Shown one piece after another: positions 19,114 to 28,278 of a stretch of 36,814 bases of DNA. How positions within the stretch are numbered: position 1 is the stretch's first letter; each line of letters begins with the position of its first letter. The notes under the pieces are model-generated. The model did not search any database. It saw only the letters and a program-made list of their open reading frames with translations, and was not told the DNA's origin. This DNA comes from Actinomycetes bacterium (GTDB lineage: Bacteria > Actinomycetota > Acidimicrobiia > Spongiisociales > UBA5794). Made by a program: the position numbers and the translations under genes. The stretch covers positions 1-36,814 of the forward strand of contig JAMBLJ010000164.1 in NCBI GenBank assembly GCA_023336815.1. The letters run 5' to 3'.

Positions 19114-20447
19114 TCCGCGTGCTCGCCTCCGTTGGGAACCCAGGCGACGAACCGTGTGCCGCCACCCCTGGCATCGGATACCAGGATACCGCCTCCGATG
19201 GCCTCGAGCCGATCGCGGGTCGTCGTCAGACCCAGGCCGGGAGGGCCCATCGTACCCGAGCCGTTGTCAACCACCTCGATCATCGTCGAGTCCCCTCCCT
19301 CAACGAGACGGACCATGACCGTGTCGGCGTGGGCGTGACGGCCGACGTTGGTGAGAGCTTCCTTTGTTGCGCTGTACAACGTTGCCCGATGTGCAAGCGG
19401 CAGGACCGCATCGACGTCGGCTATGAAATCGATGTCGAGATCTGTTTCTCCTTCGACCACCTCGACCAACTCAATAAGGGCAGATTCGAGATCGATCTCT
19501 ACTCCCGGTTCCTGTCGGAGAGCTGTCAGTTCCGATCGCAACGTTGTATCGACGTCTCGCACGAGTTGGTCGAGTTTGGTCAACTCGTCGTCAACTGGTG
19601 ATCCGGGCTCGATCATGCCTTTACTCGCCTGGAGACCGAACATGATCCTGTACAGCGGCTGGCCGATGTCGTCATGCAGTGAGCCGACAATGCGGGTTCG
19701 CTCCTTCTCACGAACCTCGATGAGCTGGCCTATCAACCTCCGTGACCGGTCTCGCCGGTCCTTCTCGACGCGCGCGTTGGTCACAGCGGCGGCACCAAGC
19801 GCACCGAGGAGGACGATTGCCCCTATGCCGAGTGCCACCCAGATCGCATATCGAATCTCGTCGACTGTATCAACGACGTGTGCAGCGAGTTCGTACACCT
19901 CGAATACGATCTCGATACCCTGTGAGCCACTATCGACAGGGACGTAGTACTCCCGTAGATCCCCGAGGTCCCGCTCGTAGACGTTCTCCGTCCGCGAGAG
20001 ATCGGGCTCCTCGTAGATCACCTCCCCACTGAACGCGGCGAGCAGATCGTCTGACATTTCAAAGGTGAGGCCGATGAGTCGCGCCTCATCCGAAACGATT
20101 ATGGTTCCCGTCCGATCCCATATCTTCACACGAACGATCTCCCGTCCGAGTAGGGAGTGTTCCACTTCTGTTTGGAGCTTCTCGACGTCCTGAGCGTTGA
20201 GGCTGTCACTCGGTCGGATCGATTCTGCAATGTCGTTTACGGTCGTCTGGATCGACTCTGCGGTACCGGCGAGGAGGTGTCGCTCAACGATGCCGGGGAT
20301 GATGATCGCGAGTGCTACTGCGACGAGAAGCGACGCTATCGCGGCTATAGCCGCCGTAGTGCCCACGGGACCGAGACGAAGTCCTCTGGCCTCCGACACT
20401 TCGAGTGGAGGCCGGACCTTCGATGCTTCTTCACGTTCGCGCTCCAT
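19110..20447 (-). CDS. membrane sensor histidine kinase (NarX/HisKA_3 type)
   Basis: Two TM segments flanking an extracytoplasmic sensor; VGSLHDDIGQPLYRIMFGLQ H-box; KEALTNVGRHAHADTV, DNGSGTMGPPGLGLTTTRDR; ATGA overlap with downstream regulator. Confidence 0.9.
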   Translation of the reverse strand: MEREREEASKVRPPLEVSEARGLRLGPVGTTAAIAAIASLLVAVALAIIIPGIVERHLLAGTAESIQTTVNDIAESIRPSDSLNAQDVEKLQTEVEHSLLGREIVRVKIWDRTGTIIVSDEARLIGLTFEMSDDLLAAFSGEVIYEEPDLSRTENVYERDLGDLREYYVPVDSGSQGIEIVFEVYELAAHVVDTVDEIRYAIWVALGIGAIVLLGALGAAAVTNARVEKDRRDRSRRLIGQLIEVREKERTRIVGSLHDDIGQPLYRIMFGLQASKGMIEPGSPVDDELTKLDQLVRDVDTTLRSELTALRQEPGVEIDLESALIELVEVVEGETDLDIDFIADVDAVLPLAHRATLYSATKEALTNVGRHAHADTVMVRLVEGGDSTMIEVVDNGSGTMGPPGLGLTTTRDRLEAIGGGILVSDARGGGTRFVAWVPNGGEHAE

Positions 20448-20524
20448 GTCTATAGCTTCGCACGACCGTGCGCTACCACCAACACGGTTGGCGCGAGAAG
20501 CGCCTCAGATTGATCGGCCAGAGG

Positions 20525-22480
20525 TTACGGCGTAGCTCCTGGCGCGACCCAGCGGTTCAGCCACGCAAGGAACTCGCTCCACCACAGCTCGGCGTTGCGG
20601 CGAGTTTCGATCCAGTGTCCCTCGTCGGGAAAATACACGAGCCTCGCTGGAACGTCCTTGGCCTTCAGTACTCCGTAAAGGACAAGACCCTGGGTGACAA
20701 CCACCCGGTAGTCATCTTCGCCGTGGATCACAAGTGTCGGTGTGGTGATGTCATGCGCATGTGCCATCGGACTCCATCGTTGAACGGCGTCCATGTCCTT
20801 CCATGGCACGCCGCCAACAGCGGACTCTCGACCTGCGGTGACATCAGATGCCCACTGACCGAGGAGATCCGTGACACCGGCGTGGCAGATGGAGGTCTTG
20901 TACCGGTCGGTCTGCGTTGTGATCCAGGTCACCAAATATCCACCGTAGGAACCGCCAGCTATCGCCATCCGAGAGGAATCGATGTACCCGCGATCGAGGA
21001 GATGGTTGGTCGCTGCATCGATGTCTTTCCCCGGCTTGTCACCCCAAGCGCCTCGAATGCTTCGCGTGAAGCTATCACCGAACGACGATGACCCGTGGAA
21101 GTTGACCGACACGACGACGTATCCCGCGGCCGCCATTACCTGAGTGTTCCACCGCCAACTCCAGGCGTCCATCACCCCATTGTGGGGTCCGCCGTGAACG
21201 TTCTGAAGGAGCGGCCATGTGCGGGAAGGGTCGAAGCGAGGGGGCTCAACCACGAACGCCTGTATCTGGTTGTTGTCCGAGCCCGTGAACCGGATCTCCT
21301 CCGCCGGACGGAGTTCGAGTTCGCCCAGGGCGTCTTCGTTGAACGCAGATATGACGTTCGTATGTCCTCCACAGGTGAACGCGATTTCGGGAGGCTGATG
21401 CATGGATTCGGAACGATGCCAGAAGCAGTCGAGGCCTGGCCGCGGGCCATGGTTCGAGCCGCCGGAGGTCTGCGGAATCGGGTCCCCTGGGTCGAGCGAC
21501 ATAGTGAAGATACGGATGTGCCCCTCATCCTCGGCGTGGAGCACCAGTTCTTCGTTGCCGATGAACTCCCACCCAGCACACGAACGATCCCACCCTGCGG
21601 TCAAGATCGTCTCTGTGCCGGTCGGAAGGTGATGCGAAACGATACGCACGTGGTCCGCGTAGTAGTCGCGCTCGTATTGGGCTCCGTAGATGAGCATCGT
21701 GCCATCCGGAGAGACGCGCGGCCGGGTTGTACTCGCTGAGTCACCTGTAGGGATAACGGTCATCGCACCACCCTGGACCGGAAGCGAGTACAGGGAGAAA
21801 CTGATGTGGTTCCATGGCTCGGTGTCGTCGTCGAGGGTGAGGATGACCGTTGCGCTGTCCGGTGTAACCGTGAGTGAATCGGCGAACTCGCTGAGGCCGA
21901 TCAGCCGGTCGAGACCCTCTGTGAGATGGTGAACTGAGCCATCGGCGATATCGATCCGAAAGACATGATCGATCGTGTCACCAGCAAGCCATCGTTTCCA
22001 GTGGCGGAAGACACGATCTTCCGTAACCACAGGTCTCGGGCGACCATCGCGAGATTCCAGCTCATCCTGCGTCTCGGAGACTCCCGGGAATCCCCGCAGG
22101 AGCGGCGCCACGACGATCAAGGACTCTCCGTTGGGGATCCATGTGACGTAGCGCACGCCAAGGGGGAGAGCCGTGAGACGGCTTGCCTCTCCACCGTCGA
22201 TATCGATGACGTGAACCTGAGCCTTGTCATCTCCGATCTTGGAGAGAAACGCTATACGCCGGCCCGCAGCGTCGGGAGACGGGGAGGAGGCGTGGCGATG
22301 CTGGGACGTCAGTGGTTGTGTCACGCCATCTCGATCGACCGTGAACAGCTGGCTCGTTGCGTCTTCGCCGTCAGGGAACCCGGACACAGCAACCACGACG
22401 CTCTTCGAGTTCGGAATATGTTCGGGTTGTCCCACTCGCTTGAGGTTCCACAGGTCCTGAGATGAAATCGGTCGAGTCAC
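20525..22480 (-). CDS. S9-family prolyl oligopeptidase-like serine peptidase
   Basis: Beta-propeller repeats then alpha/beta hydrolase with GGSYGGYLVTW nucleophile elbow, HGEDDYRV and DEGHW; GTG start inferred. Confidence 0.88.
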   Translation of the reverse strand: MTRPISSQDLWNLKRVGQPEHIPNSKSVVVAVSGFPDGEDATSQLFTVDRDGVTQPLTSQHRHASSPSPDAAGRRIAFLSKIGDDKAQVHVIDIDGGEASRLTALPLGVRYVTWIPNGESLIVVAPLLRGFPGVSETQDELESRDGRPRPVVTEDRVFRHWKRWLAGDTIDHVFRIDIADGSVHHLTEGLDRLIGLSEFADSLTVTPDSATVILTLDDDTEPWNHISFSLYSLPVQGGAMTVIPTGDSASTTRPRVSPDGTMLIYGAQYERDYYADHVRIVSHHLPTGTETILTAGWDRSCAGWEFIGNEELVLHAEDEGHIRIFTMSLDPGDPIPQTSGGSNHGPRPGLDCFWHRSESMHQPPEIAFTCGGHTNVISAFNEDALGELELRPAEEIRFTGSDNNQIQAFVVEPPRFDPSRTWPLLQNVHGGPHNGVMDAWSWRWNTQVMAAAGYVVVSVNFHGSSSFGDSFTRSIRGAWGDKPGKDIDAATNHLLDRGYIDSSRMAIAGGSYGGYLVTWITTQTDRYKTSICHAGVTDLLGQWASDVTAGRESAVGGVPWKDMDAVQRWSPMAHAHDITTPTLVIHGEDDYRVVVTQGLVLYGVLKAKDVPARLVYFPDEGHWIETRRNAELWWSEFLAWLNRWVAPGATP

Positions 22481-22490
22481 TTCACTCCAG

Positions 22491-22519
22491 TCGTCGTGTC
22501 CCAGCATGGCACACGACGA
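22491..22519 (-). terminator. hairpin between cimA and the S9 peptidase gene (9-bp perfect stem)
   Basis: TCGTCGTGT-N11-ACACGACGA; terminator or 5'UTR structure, function unproven. Confidence 0.4.
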
Positions 22520-22546
22520 TCGACCTCGAAGCAGACTCCTGTGGTC

Positions 22547-24127
22547 TCAGGCGATCTCGGCCCTTCGTTGTGCTCGCATGAGTCCGATGAGGAGACCATC
22601 CGAGACAGCGGTCCACGATGCATCGATGATGTTCTGGTGAACACCGATGCATCCCCACGACGAATCGGCATCGGCGTGTGTAGTCAGCACCCGGACTCGT
22701 GCGCTGGATCCCTCGGAACTGTCGAGATCCCTCACCCGGTAGTCGGTCAACTTGATGTCGTCGATCGATGGATAGGAGTCGCGCAGCGCCGCCCGCAAGG
22801 CGCGGTCCATCGCTGATACGGGTCCATCACCTTCGCGCGTGGAGACGATGCGCTGGTCACCGACGTGTGCCTTCACAGTCGCCTCAGCGATGACCTCACC
22901 GGCGCGTTGCTCTACGAAAACTCTGTAGGACTCGACCTCGAAGAGATCCTGCTCCCACCCGAGCGCTCGACGAGCGAGCAGCTCGAACGAGCCTCCAGCG
23001 GCCTCGAACTGATAGCCAGCATGTTCGTACTCCTTGATCGTGTCGACTATCCGCTGGGCATCCTCTGGTGTTAGATCGAGGCCGAACTCGGATGCCTTCG
23101 CAACAACAGTTGATCGACCCGCGAGTTCGGAAACGACCATGCGAGTTGTATTCCCGATGGTTGATGGGTCGAGGTGCTCGTAGGCATCGGATCGTTTTGC
23201 CAGGGCTGAGGTGTGCAATCCTGCCTTGTGGGTGAACGCGGATGAACCGACGTACGGGAGGTGAGGGTTCAGCGTGAGGTTGATCACCTCAGCGATGTGA
23301 TGCGACACGGTGGTGAGTCGGGACAATCTGTCCTCAGGAATCGATTCGACCCCCATCTTCAATGTGAGGTTCGGGATCACCGAGCACAGGTCGGCATTGC
23401 CGGTTCGCTCGCCGTACCCGTTGATACACCCCTGCACCTGGGTTACTCCTCCTTTCACGGCTGTAAGTGTGTTGCCGACTGCGAGACCTGAGTCGTTGTG
23501 GAAATGGCACCCGAAGGTTCCGTCCGGGATGCGTTCTGTCACCTCACCGATCGTGCGTTCGACTTCGTCAGTGAGGAAGCCACCGTTCGTGTCGCAGAGC
23601 ACCAGACGGCTCGCACCGGCCTCATGAGCAGCAGTCAGGATCGCCGTTGCCAGATCCGGGTTGGATCGATAGCCATCGAAGAAATGTTCAGCATCGAAGA
23701 ACACCTCGCGTCCTTCTGAACGGAAAAATGAAACCGTGTCCGCAACCATGGCGACCGCCTCGTCGTGGGACACCCGGAGCGCATGGTCGATGTGGTAGTC
23801 CCAGGCTTTGCCGACGAGACATACGGTGCCGGTGTCTGCGGCGAGTAGACGTTGTACCTGTTCGTCGTCGCCCGGCTTCACCCCGGCCCTTCGCGTCGAT
23901 CCGAACGCGACGAGTTGCGCCGTCTTCAGATCGAGTTCGGTGCGAGCCCTGGCGAAGAACTCGTCGTCCTTGGGGTTCGCCCCTGGCCAACCGCCCTCCA
24001 CATACGCAACGCCAAGATCATCGAGAAGACCGCAGATCGCGAGCTTGTCCTTTGCGGTGAGGGAGATCCCCTCCTGCTGCGTCCCGTCGCGTAGGGTCGT
24101 GTCGTAGATCTCAATTGCTTGTTTCAT
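22547..24127 (-). CDS. cimA: (R)-citramalate synthase
   Basis: IEIYDTTLRDGTQQEGISLTAKDKL, YVEGGWPGANPKD, FGCHFHNDSGLAVGNTLTAVKGGVTQVQGCINGYGERTGNADL; C-terminal LeuA-type regulatory domain. Confidence 0.92.
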   Translation of the reverse strand: MKQAIEIYDTTLRDGTQQEGISLTAKDKLAICGLLDDLGVAYVEGGWPGANPKDDEFFARARTELDLKTAQLVAFGSTRRAGVKPGDDEQVQRLLAADTGTVCLVGKAWDYHIDHALRVSHDEAVAMVADTVSFFRSEGREVFFDAEHFFDGYRSNPDLATAILTAAHEAGASRLVLCDTNGGFLTDEVERTIGEVTERIPDGTFGCHFHNDSGLAVGNTLTAVKGGVTQVQGCINGYGERTGNADLCSVIPNLTLKMGVESIPEDRLSRLTTVSHHIAEVINLTLNPHLPYVGSSAFTHKAGLHTSALAKRSDAYEHLDPSTIGNTTRMVVSELAGRSTVVAKASEFGLDLTPEDAQRIVDTIKEYEHAGYQFEAAGGSFELLARRALGWEQDLFEVESYRVFVEQRAGEVIAEATVKAHVGDQRIVSTREGDGPVSAMDRALRAALRDSYPSIDDIKLTDYRVRDLDSSEGSSARVRVLTTHADADSSWGCIGVHQNIIDASWTAVSDGLLIGLMRAQRRAEIA

Positions 24128-24146
24128 CGTGTGTCCTTCAACGGAA

Positions 24147-24169
24147 GAACCCTCCACGAGGGAGGGTTC
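24147..24169 (-). promoter_or_regulatory. terminator-like hairpin in the cimA 5' leader
   Basis: Minus strand GAACCCTCC-CTCGT-GGAGGGTTC, 9-bp perfect stem. Confidence 0.65.
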
Positions 24170-24173
24170 ACAA

Positions 24174-24198
24174 GCGCACACGTCTGTGACGTGTACGC
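24174..24198 (-). promoter_or_regulatory. pause-like hairpin abutting the leader peptide stop codon
   Basis: Minus strand GCGTACACGT-CACAG-ACGTGTGCGC, 10 bp including one U.G; begins the base after TAG. Confidence 0.6.
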
Positions 24199-24237
24199 CT
24201 AGGTGATAATGATGGCTGTGGCCGAATGCGTGTTCAT
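24199..24237 (-). CDS. putative isoleucine attenuation leader peptide MNTHSATAIIIT
   Basis: ATG AAC ACG CAT TCG GCC ACA GCC ATC ATT ATC ACC TAG immediately upstream of two hairpins and cimA. Confidence 0.65.
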   Translation of the reverse strand: MNTHSATAIIIT

Positions 24238-24246
24238 CTTGTACCG

Positions 24247-24275
24247 AGTATGCACCATGATCCGGCCGAGGTCAA
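24247..24275 (-). promoter_or_regulatory. candidate sigma70-type promoter for leader-cimA (TTGACC-N17-CATACT)
   Basis: -35 TTGACC (24270-24275) and -10 CATACT (24247-24252) with 17-bp spacer; predicted start only a few nt before the leader ATG. Confidence 0.55.
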
Positions 24276-24329
24276 AGCGAGACATTCCCCGACAGGGGTG
24301 ATCTGGCTGCCCTGTAGTGTTGCGGTCGT

Positions 24330-24923
24330 ATGGATGAATCACTTTCGGAGATACCCGATCCGATGGGTCGTCAGGAGCGCAGTATCGCTTTCGTGCCAGG
24401 GTCTCGCCGCGCAGATTCTGTAAATGTGGCTCTTGCCGAGCTCTCAGCGGCGATCGCAACAGATCTTGGTTGTGTTGCGACGGTGGTGCACCTCGATGAT
24501 TTCGCGATGCCCATGTACGACGGTGACTGTGAGGACGAGGTCGGTGTACCCGATGCCGCCGCGAGGCTTCACGACGTGCTCGTTGCTTCTGAGATCGTCG
24601 TTTTGGTGAGTCCTGAGTACAACGGTGCGCCCACGCCACTCCTCAAGAACGCGATCGACTGGGTGACGAGGGTCTCGAAGCGTCCGCTTGAGAACAAGAC
24701 CGTCGGACTCATGAGCGCGACGCCCGGTTCCGGAGGAGGCACATCGGGCCTGAAGGTGCTGTCGGTGATCATGGCTTCCCTGAGGGTGAACCATGAGGTC
24801 CCCCCACTTGGTGTTGGGAAGGCGCGGTCACGTATCGCTGATAACGATCCCGTTCTGCGGGACGAGATCGAACGGTTCGTGAGTTCACTTCTCGTCGCGT
24901 CCGCGGGTAACGTTCCGGCGTGA
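24330..24923 (+). CDS. NADPH-dependent FMN reductase family protein
   Basis: IAFVPGSRRADSVNVALAELSA, VLVSPEYNGAPTPLLKNAIDWVTR. Confidence 0.88.
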   Translation: MDESLSEIPDPMGRQERSIAFVPGSRRADSVNVALAELSAAIATDLGCVATVVHLDDFAMPMYDGDCEDEVGVPDAAARLHDVLVASEIVVLVSPEYNGAPTPLLKNAIDWVTRVSKRPLENKTVGLMSATPGSGGGTSGLKVLSVIMASLRVNHEVPPLGVGKARSRIADNDPVLRDEIERFVSSLLVASAGNVPA

Positions 24924-24961
24924 CCTGACGGTCGGAGAACAACCGATTCGCATCAGGGTTC

Positions 24962-25981
24962 ATGAACCTCTGTGAGGAGAACACCTTGACCGCAACAGCC
25001 AGGCAGCGCATCTTCTCGGGTGTACAGCCAACGGGCAACATACACCTTGGCAACTATCTCGGCGCGTTCCGGAACTGGGTAGAACTCCAGGATTCATTCG
25101 AGACTATCTACTGCATCGTCGACCTCCATGCGATGACGGTGGACTACGAACCGGGGAAACTCGAGGCTGCACGAATCGACACTGCCAGGATCTTGCTCGC
25201 TCTTGGTGTCGATCCTGAGAGGTCGCTGTTGTATACCCAGAGCCAGGTGCCTGGACATGCAGAACTCGCTTGGATACTCGGCACGATGACCCCCATGGGT
25301 GTGCTGAATCGCATGACCCAGTTCAAGGACAAGACAGAAATGGGATCCTCTCCGAATCTCGGTCTCTACTCCTACCCGGTGTTGATGGCAGCGGACATCT
25401 TGCTGTACAGAGCCAACCTCGTTCCGATTGGGGATGATCAGCGTCAGCACATGGAGATGACGAGGGATCTTGCCGAACGATTCAACAACCGGTTCGGAGA
25501 CGTGTTCCCGATACCCGAGGGGTACTTTCCGGAGGTGTCGTCACGGGTGATGTCGCTGACAGAGCCGCACAATAAGATGTCGAAATCGGACCCCCAGATC
25601 AAATCCAGGGTTGCGATCCTCGATGACCCCGATGTGATTCGGAAACGGATCCGATCAGCCGTCACGGACAGTGATCCCGAGGTCCGGTACGACATCGATC
25701 AGAAGCCTGGCATCTCGAACCTGCTTGAGATCATGGCAGCGTGTACACGGCGCTCGGTCGATGATCTTGTCGAAGAGCACGCGAACGGTGGCTACGGGGC
25801 GTTCAAGGATGCCGTGGCCGATGCGGTGGTCGAGGAGCTTGCGCCCTTCAAGACTGCGTACAAGGCCCTCAACAACGGTGACGTCCGACAGGTACTCCAC
25901 GATGCCGGTGTCGAGGCTCGAGATATGGCATCCTCGTACATGCGCGAAGTGCACAAGGTGATCGGCGTTAAGAGGTACTGA
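24962..25981 (+). CDS. trpS: tryptophan-tRNA ligase (true start may be TTG at 24986)
   Basis: RIFSGVQPTGNIHLGNYLGAF, KMSKS motif (HNKMSKSDP); GAGGAG spaced properly for the TTG at 24986. Confidence 0.96.
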   Translation: MNLCEENTLTATARQRIFSGVQPTGNIHLGNYLGAFRNWVELQDSFETIYCIVDLHAMTVDYEPGKLEAARIDTARILLALGVDPERSLLYTQSQVPGHAELAWILGTMTPMGVLNRMTQFKDKTEMGSSPNLGLYSYPVLMAADILLYRANLVPIGDDQRQHMEMTRDLAERFNNRFGDVFPIPEGYFPEVSSRVMSLTEPHNKMSKSDPQIKSRVAILDDPDVIRKRIRSAVTDSDPEVRYDIDQKPGISNLLEIMAACTRRSVDDLVEEHANGGYGAFKDAVADAVVEELAPFKTAYKALNNGDVRQVLHDAGVEARDMASSYMREVHKVIGVKRY

Positions 25982-27672
25982 TGAGCACAACAAGCGAGAG
26001 ACTGATCAGCTGCGTTCCGAATTTCAGCGAGGGCCGCGACCAAGACGTCATCGACGCCATCACGGACCGAATCGAAGCCGTTGATGGCGTGAAGTTGCTC
26101 GATGTCGACCCCGGCTACGCAACCAACCGAACGGTCGTCACCTTCGTTGGTACCCCCGAGGCCGTCATCGATGCAGCCGTTATCGCTGGGGCCAAAGCGG
26201 CCGAACTGATCGATATGGCGGCGCACTCGGGCGAACACCCTCGTTTCGGTGCGATGGATGTGTGCCCGCTTGTTCCGGTGTCCGGTGTCACCATGGACGA
26301 AGCCGCGGCGTACGCTCGCACGCTGGCTGCTCGGCTTGGTGATGAGGTTGGTCTCACCGTCTATTGCTACGAGAACGCCGCAACGTGCCCCGAGCGCCGC
26401 AACCTCGCAGATGTCCGGGAGGGAGAGTACGAAGGCCTCGCCGCACGCCTCGCAGATCCAGCGTGGGAACCTGACTTCGGTCCGAAGGTGTTCAACGCTC
26501 GTTCAGGTGCTACCGCCGTTGGGGCACGCGGGTTCCTTGTCGCGTACAACATCAATCTCAACACGACATCGACGAGACGTGCGAACGCGATCGCATACGA
26601 CGTACGTGAGCGGGGACGGGTGAAACGAACCGGCGATCCCGTCACAGGAGAGATCGTTCTGGACGACAATGGCGACAAGGTGTGGACACCAGGATCCCTG
26701 AAAGGTGTCAAGGCGATCGGCTGGTACATCGAGGAGTACGGGGTTGCTCAGATATCGATGAATATCACCGACATCGATGCCACACCGGTACACGTGGCTT
26801 TCGACGAGGTGTGCGACCGTGCAAGTGATCGCGGCATCCGGGTCACCGGTTCGGAGCTCGTTGGTTTGATGCCCCTCCAGGCGGTTCTGGACGCGGGTCG
26901 TTATTTCTTGCGCAAGCAGAAGCGGTCCACAGGTGTGTCCGATGCCGAACTGATCAAGATCGCTGTGAAGTCTCTCGGTCTCGATGAGCTCGGCAGATTC
27001 GACCCCGCCGACAAGATCATCGAGTACGCCATCGATGACAGTTCCGACCGGCTTGTTGACCTGACCGTGCGACGGTTCGTCGAGGAGACAGCATCCGAAT
27101 CCGTTGCACCGGGCGGCGGTTCCGTTGCAGCCAACCTCGGTGCCCTCGGTGCGGCGCTCGGCACGATGGTGGCGAACCTGTCTTCTCACAAACGTGGATG
27201 GGATGACCGGTGGGAGGAGTTCTCGGACTGGGCAGACAGAGGCAAGACCTGTCATGACGAATTCCTGACCCTCATCGACAGGGACACCGATGCTTTCAAC
27301 GACATCATGGCCGCGCTCGGTATGCCCGGGGGCGACGACGCCGAGAACAAGGCACGGGATGAGGCGCTCCAGGCGGCAACCCGTCAAGCGATCGATGTCC
27401 CGATGCGGGTGATGGAAGTGAGCCTCGCATCGATGGAGGTCATCCATGCAATGGCAGAGATCGGCAATCCGGCATCTGTATCGGATGCCGGTGTTGGTGC
27501 ATTGTGCGCCCGCTCCGCCGTCATGGGCGCATATCTCAACGTTCGCATCAACGTACCCGGTCTCACCGATGGGGACGCTGCGAGTGCGTATCTCGAACGA
27601 GGCAGGGCCATCCAGGAGAAGGCGATCGCTGCGGAAGCAGCCATTCTGGCGATCGTGGATTCCAGAATCTGA
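25981..27672 (+). CDS. bifunctional glutamate formimidoyltransferase / formimidoyltetrahydrofolate cyclodeaminase
   Basis: N-terminal ISCVPNFSEGRD...AAHSGEHPRFGAMDVCPLVPV; C-terminal cyclodeaminase SVAPGGGSVAANLGALGAALGTMVANLS. Confidence 0.93.
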   Translation: MSTTSERLISCVPNFSEGRDQDVIDAITDRIEAVDGVKLLDVDPGYATNRTVVTFVGTPEAVIDAAVIAGAKAAELIDMAAHSGEHPRFGAMDVCPLVPVSGVTMDEAAAYARTLAARLGDEVGLTVYCYENAATCPERRNLADVREGEYEGLAARLADPAWEPDFGPKVFNARSGATAVGARGFLVAYNINLNTTSTRRANAIAYDVRERGRVKRTGDPVTGEIVLDDNGDKVWTPGSLKGVKAIGWYIEEYGVAQISMNITDIDATPVHVAFDEVCDRASDRGIRVTGSELVGLMPLQAVLDAGRYFLRKQKRSTGVSDAELIKIAVKSLGLDELGRFDPADKIIEYAIDDSSDRLVDLTVRRFVEETASESVAPGGGSVAANLGALGAALGTMVANLSSHKRGWDDRWEEFSDWADRGKTCHDEFLTLIDRDTDAFNDIMAALGMPGGDDAENKARDEALQAATRQAIDVPMRVMEVSLASMEVIHAMAEIGNPASVSDAGVGALCARSAVMGAYLNVRINVPGLTDGDAASAYLERGRAIQEKAIAAEAAILAIVDSRI

Positions 27673-27776
27673 TCCCGAGACGGACGCACAAGGTCCAGGG
27701 GGTCATCCGTGCCCGAGGTGTCACCGCCGGGTTCGACAGATCCGGTACCACAGCGGCTATATCGGTGTAGCTCTCT

Positions 27777-28172
27777 GAGGTTGATGAGCCCTGCGTTCGT
27801 TGCTGTGAACGCTGCCGCTTGGTAGTAGAACGGAGACAGCTCCTCATCGAAGTCGACGTGGAGCCACTTACATCCTGCGGACCTTGCGTGTTCTCGGGCT
27901 GTCGCGAGAAGAGCCGTTCCAATGCCCCGGTGTTGGGCCGAGGATGAGACCATCGTGTCCTGGATCTACGCGTGAACGAGACCGTCCCAGATGACGTTGA
28001 CGAACCCAACAAGATCGTGTCCACTCCTGGCTGTGACCCATCCGAGGCTGTGTTTGTGGACGAGTTGTTGCCAGTCATCGTCAAACGGTTGATGTTCGAA
28101 GGCACCAGCGTGGAGCGCGTTGAGTTCACCGTTGGTGAAGTCCCCTCGCCAGTCGCACCGCATCCCATCCAT
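27777..28172 (-). pseudogene. GNAT acetyltransferase interrupted by an in-frame amber codon
   Basis: GHDLVGFVNVIWDGLVHA-TAG-IQDTMVSSSAQHRGIGTALLATAREHARSAGCKWLHVDFDEELSPFYY: one continuous frame with TAG at 27966-27968. Confidence 0.7.
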
Positions 28173-28278
28173 CGAGTAATCCTAGGGACGACCATGAAGT
28201 GGTTACGGTTGCCCTTCGGCCCGACACACGGGGGAGCGGCTACGCTTGCGCCAAGCTGGCGTCATCGGAGGATGTCTC

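Noticed and set aside
24286-24301. CCCC-GACA-GGGG hairpin in the cimA/FMN reductase divergent region
   Set aside because: Only 4-5 bp stem; too short to support a functional claim.
24199-24639. 146-aa minus-strand ORF ending in MNTHSATAIIIT
   Set aside because: Overlaps the well-supported FMN reductase gene in antisense; only the last 12 codons, downstream of a promoter-like sequence, are credible as a leader peptide.
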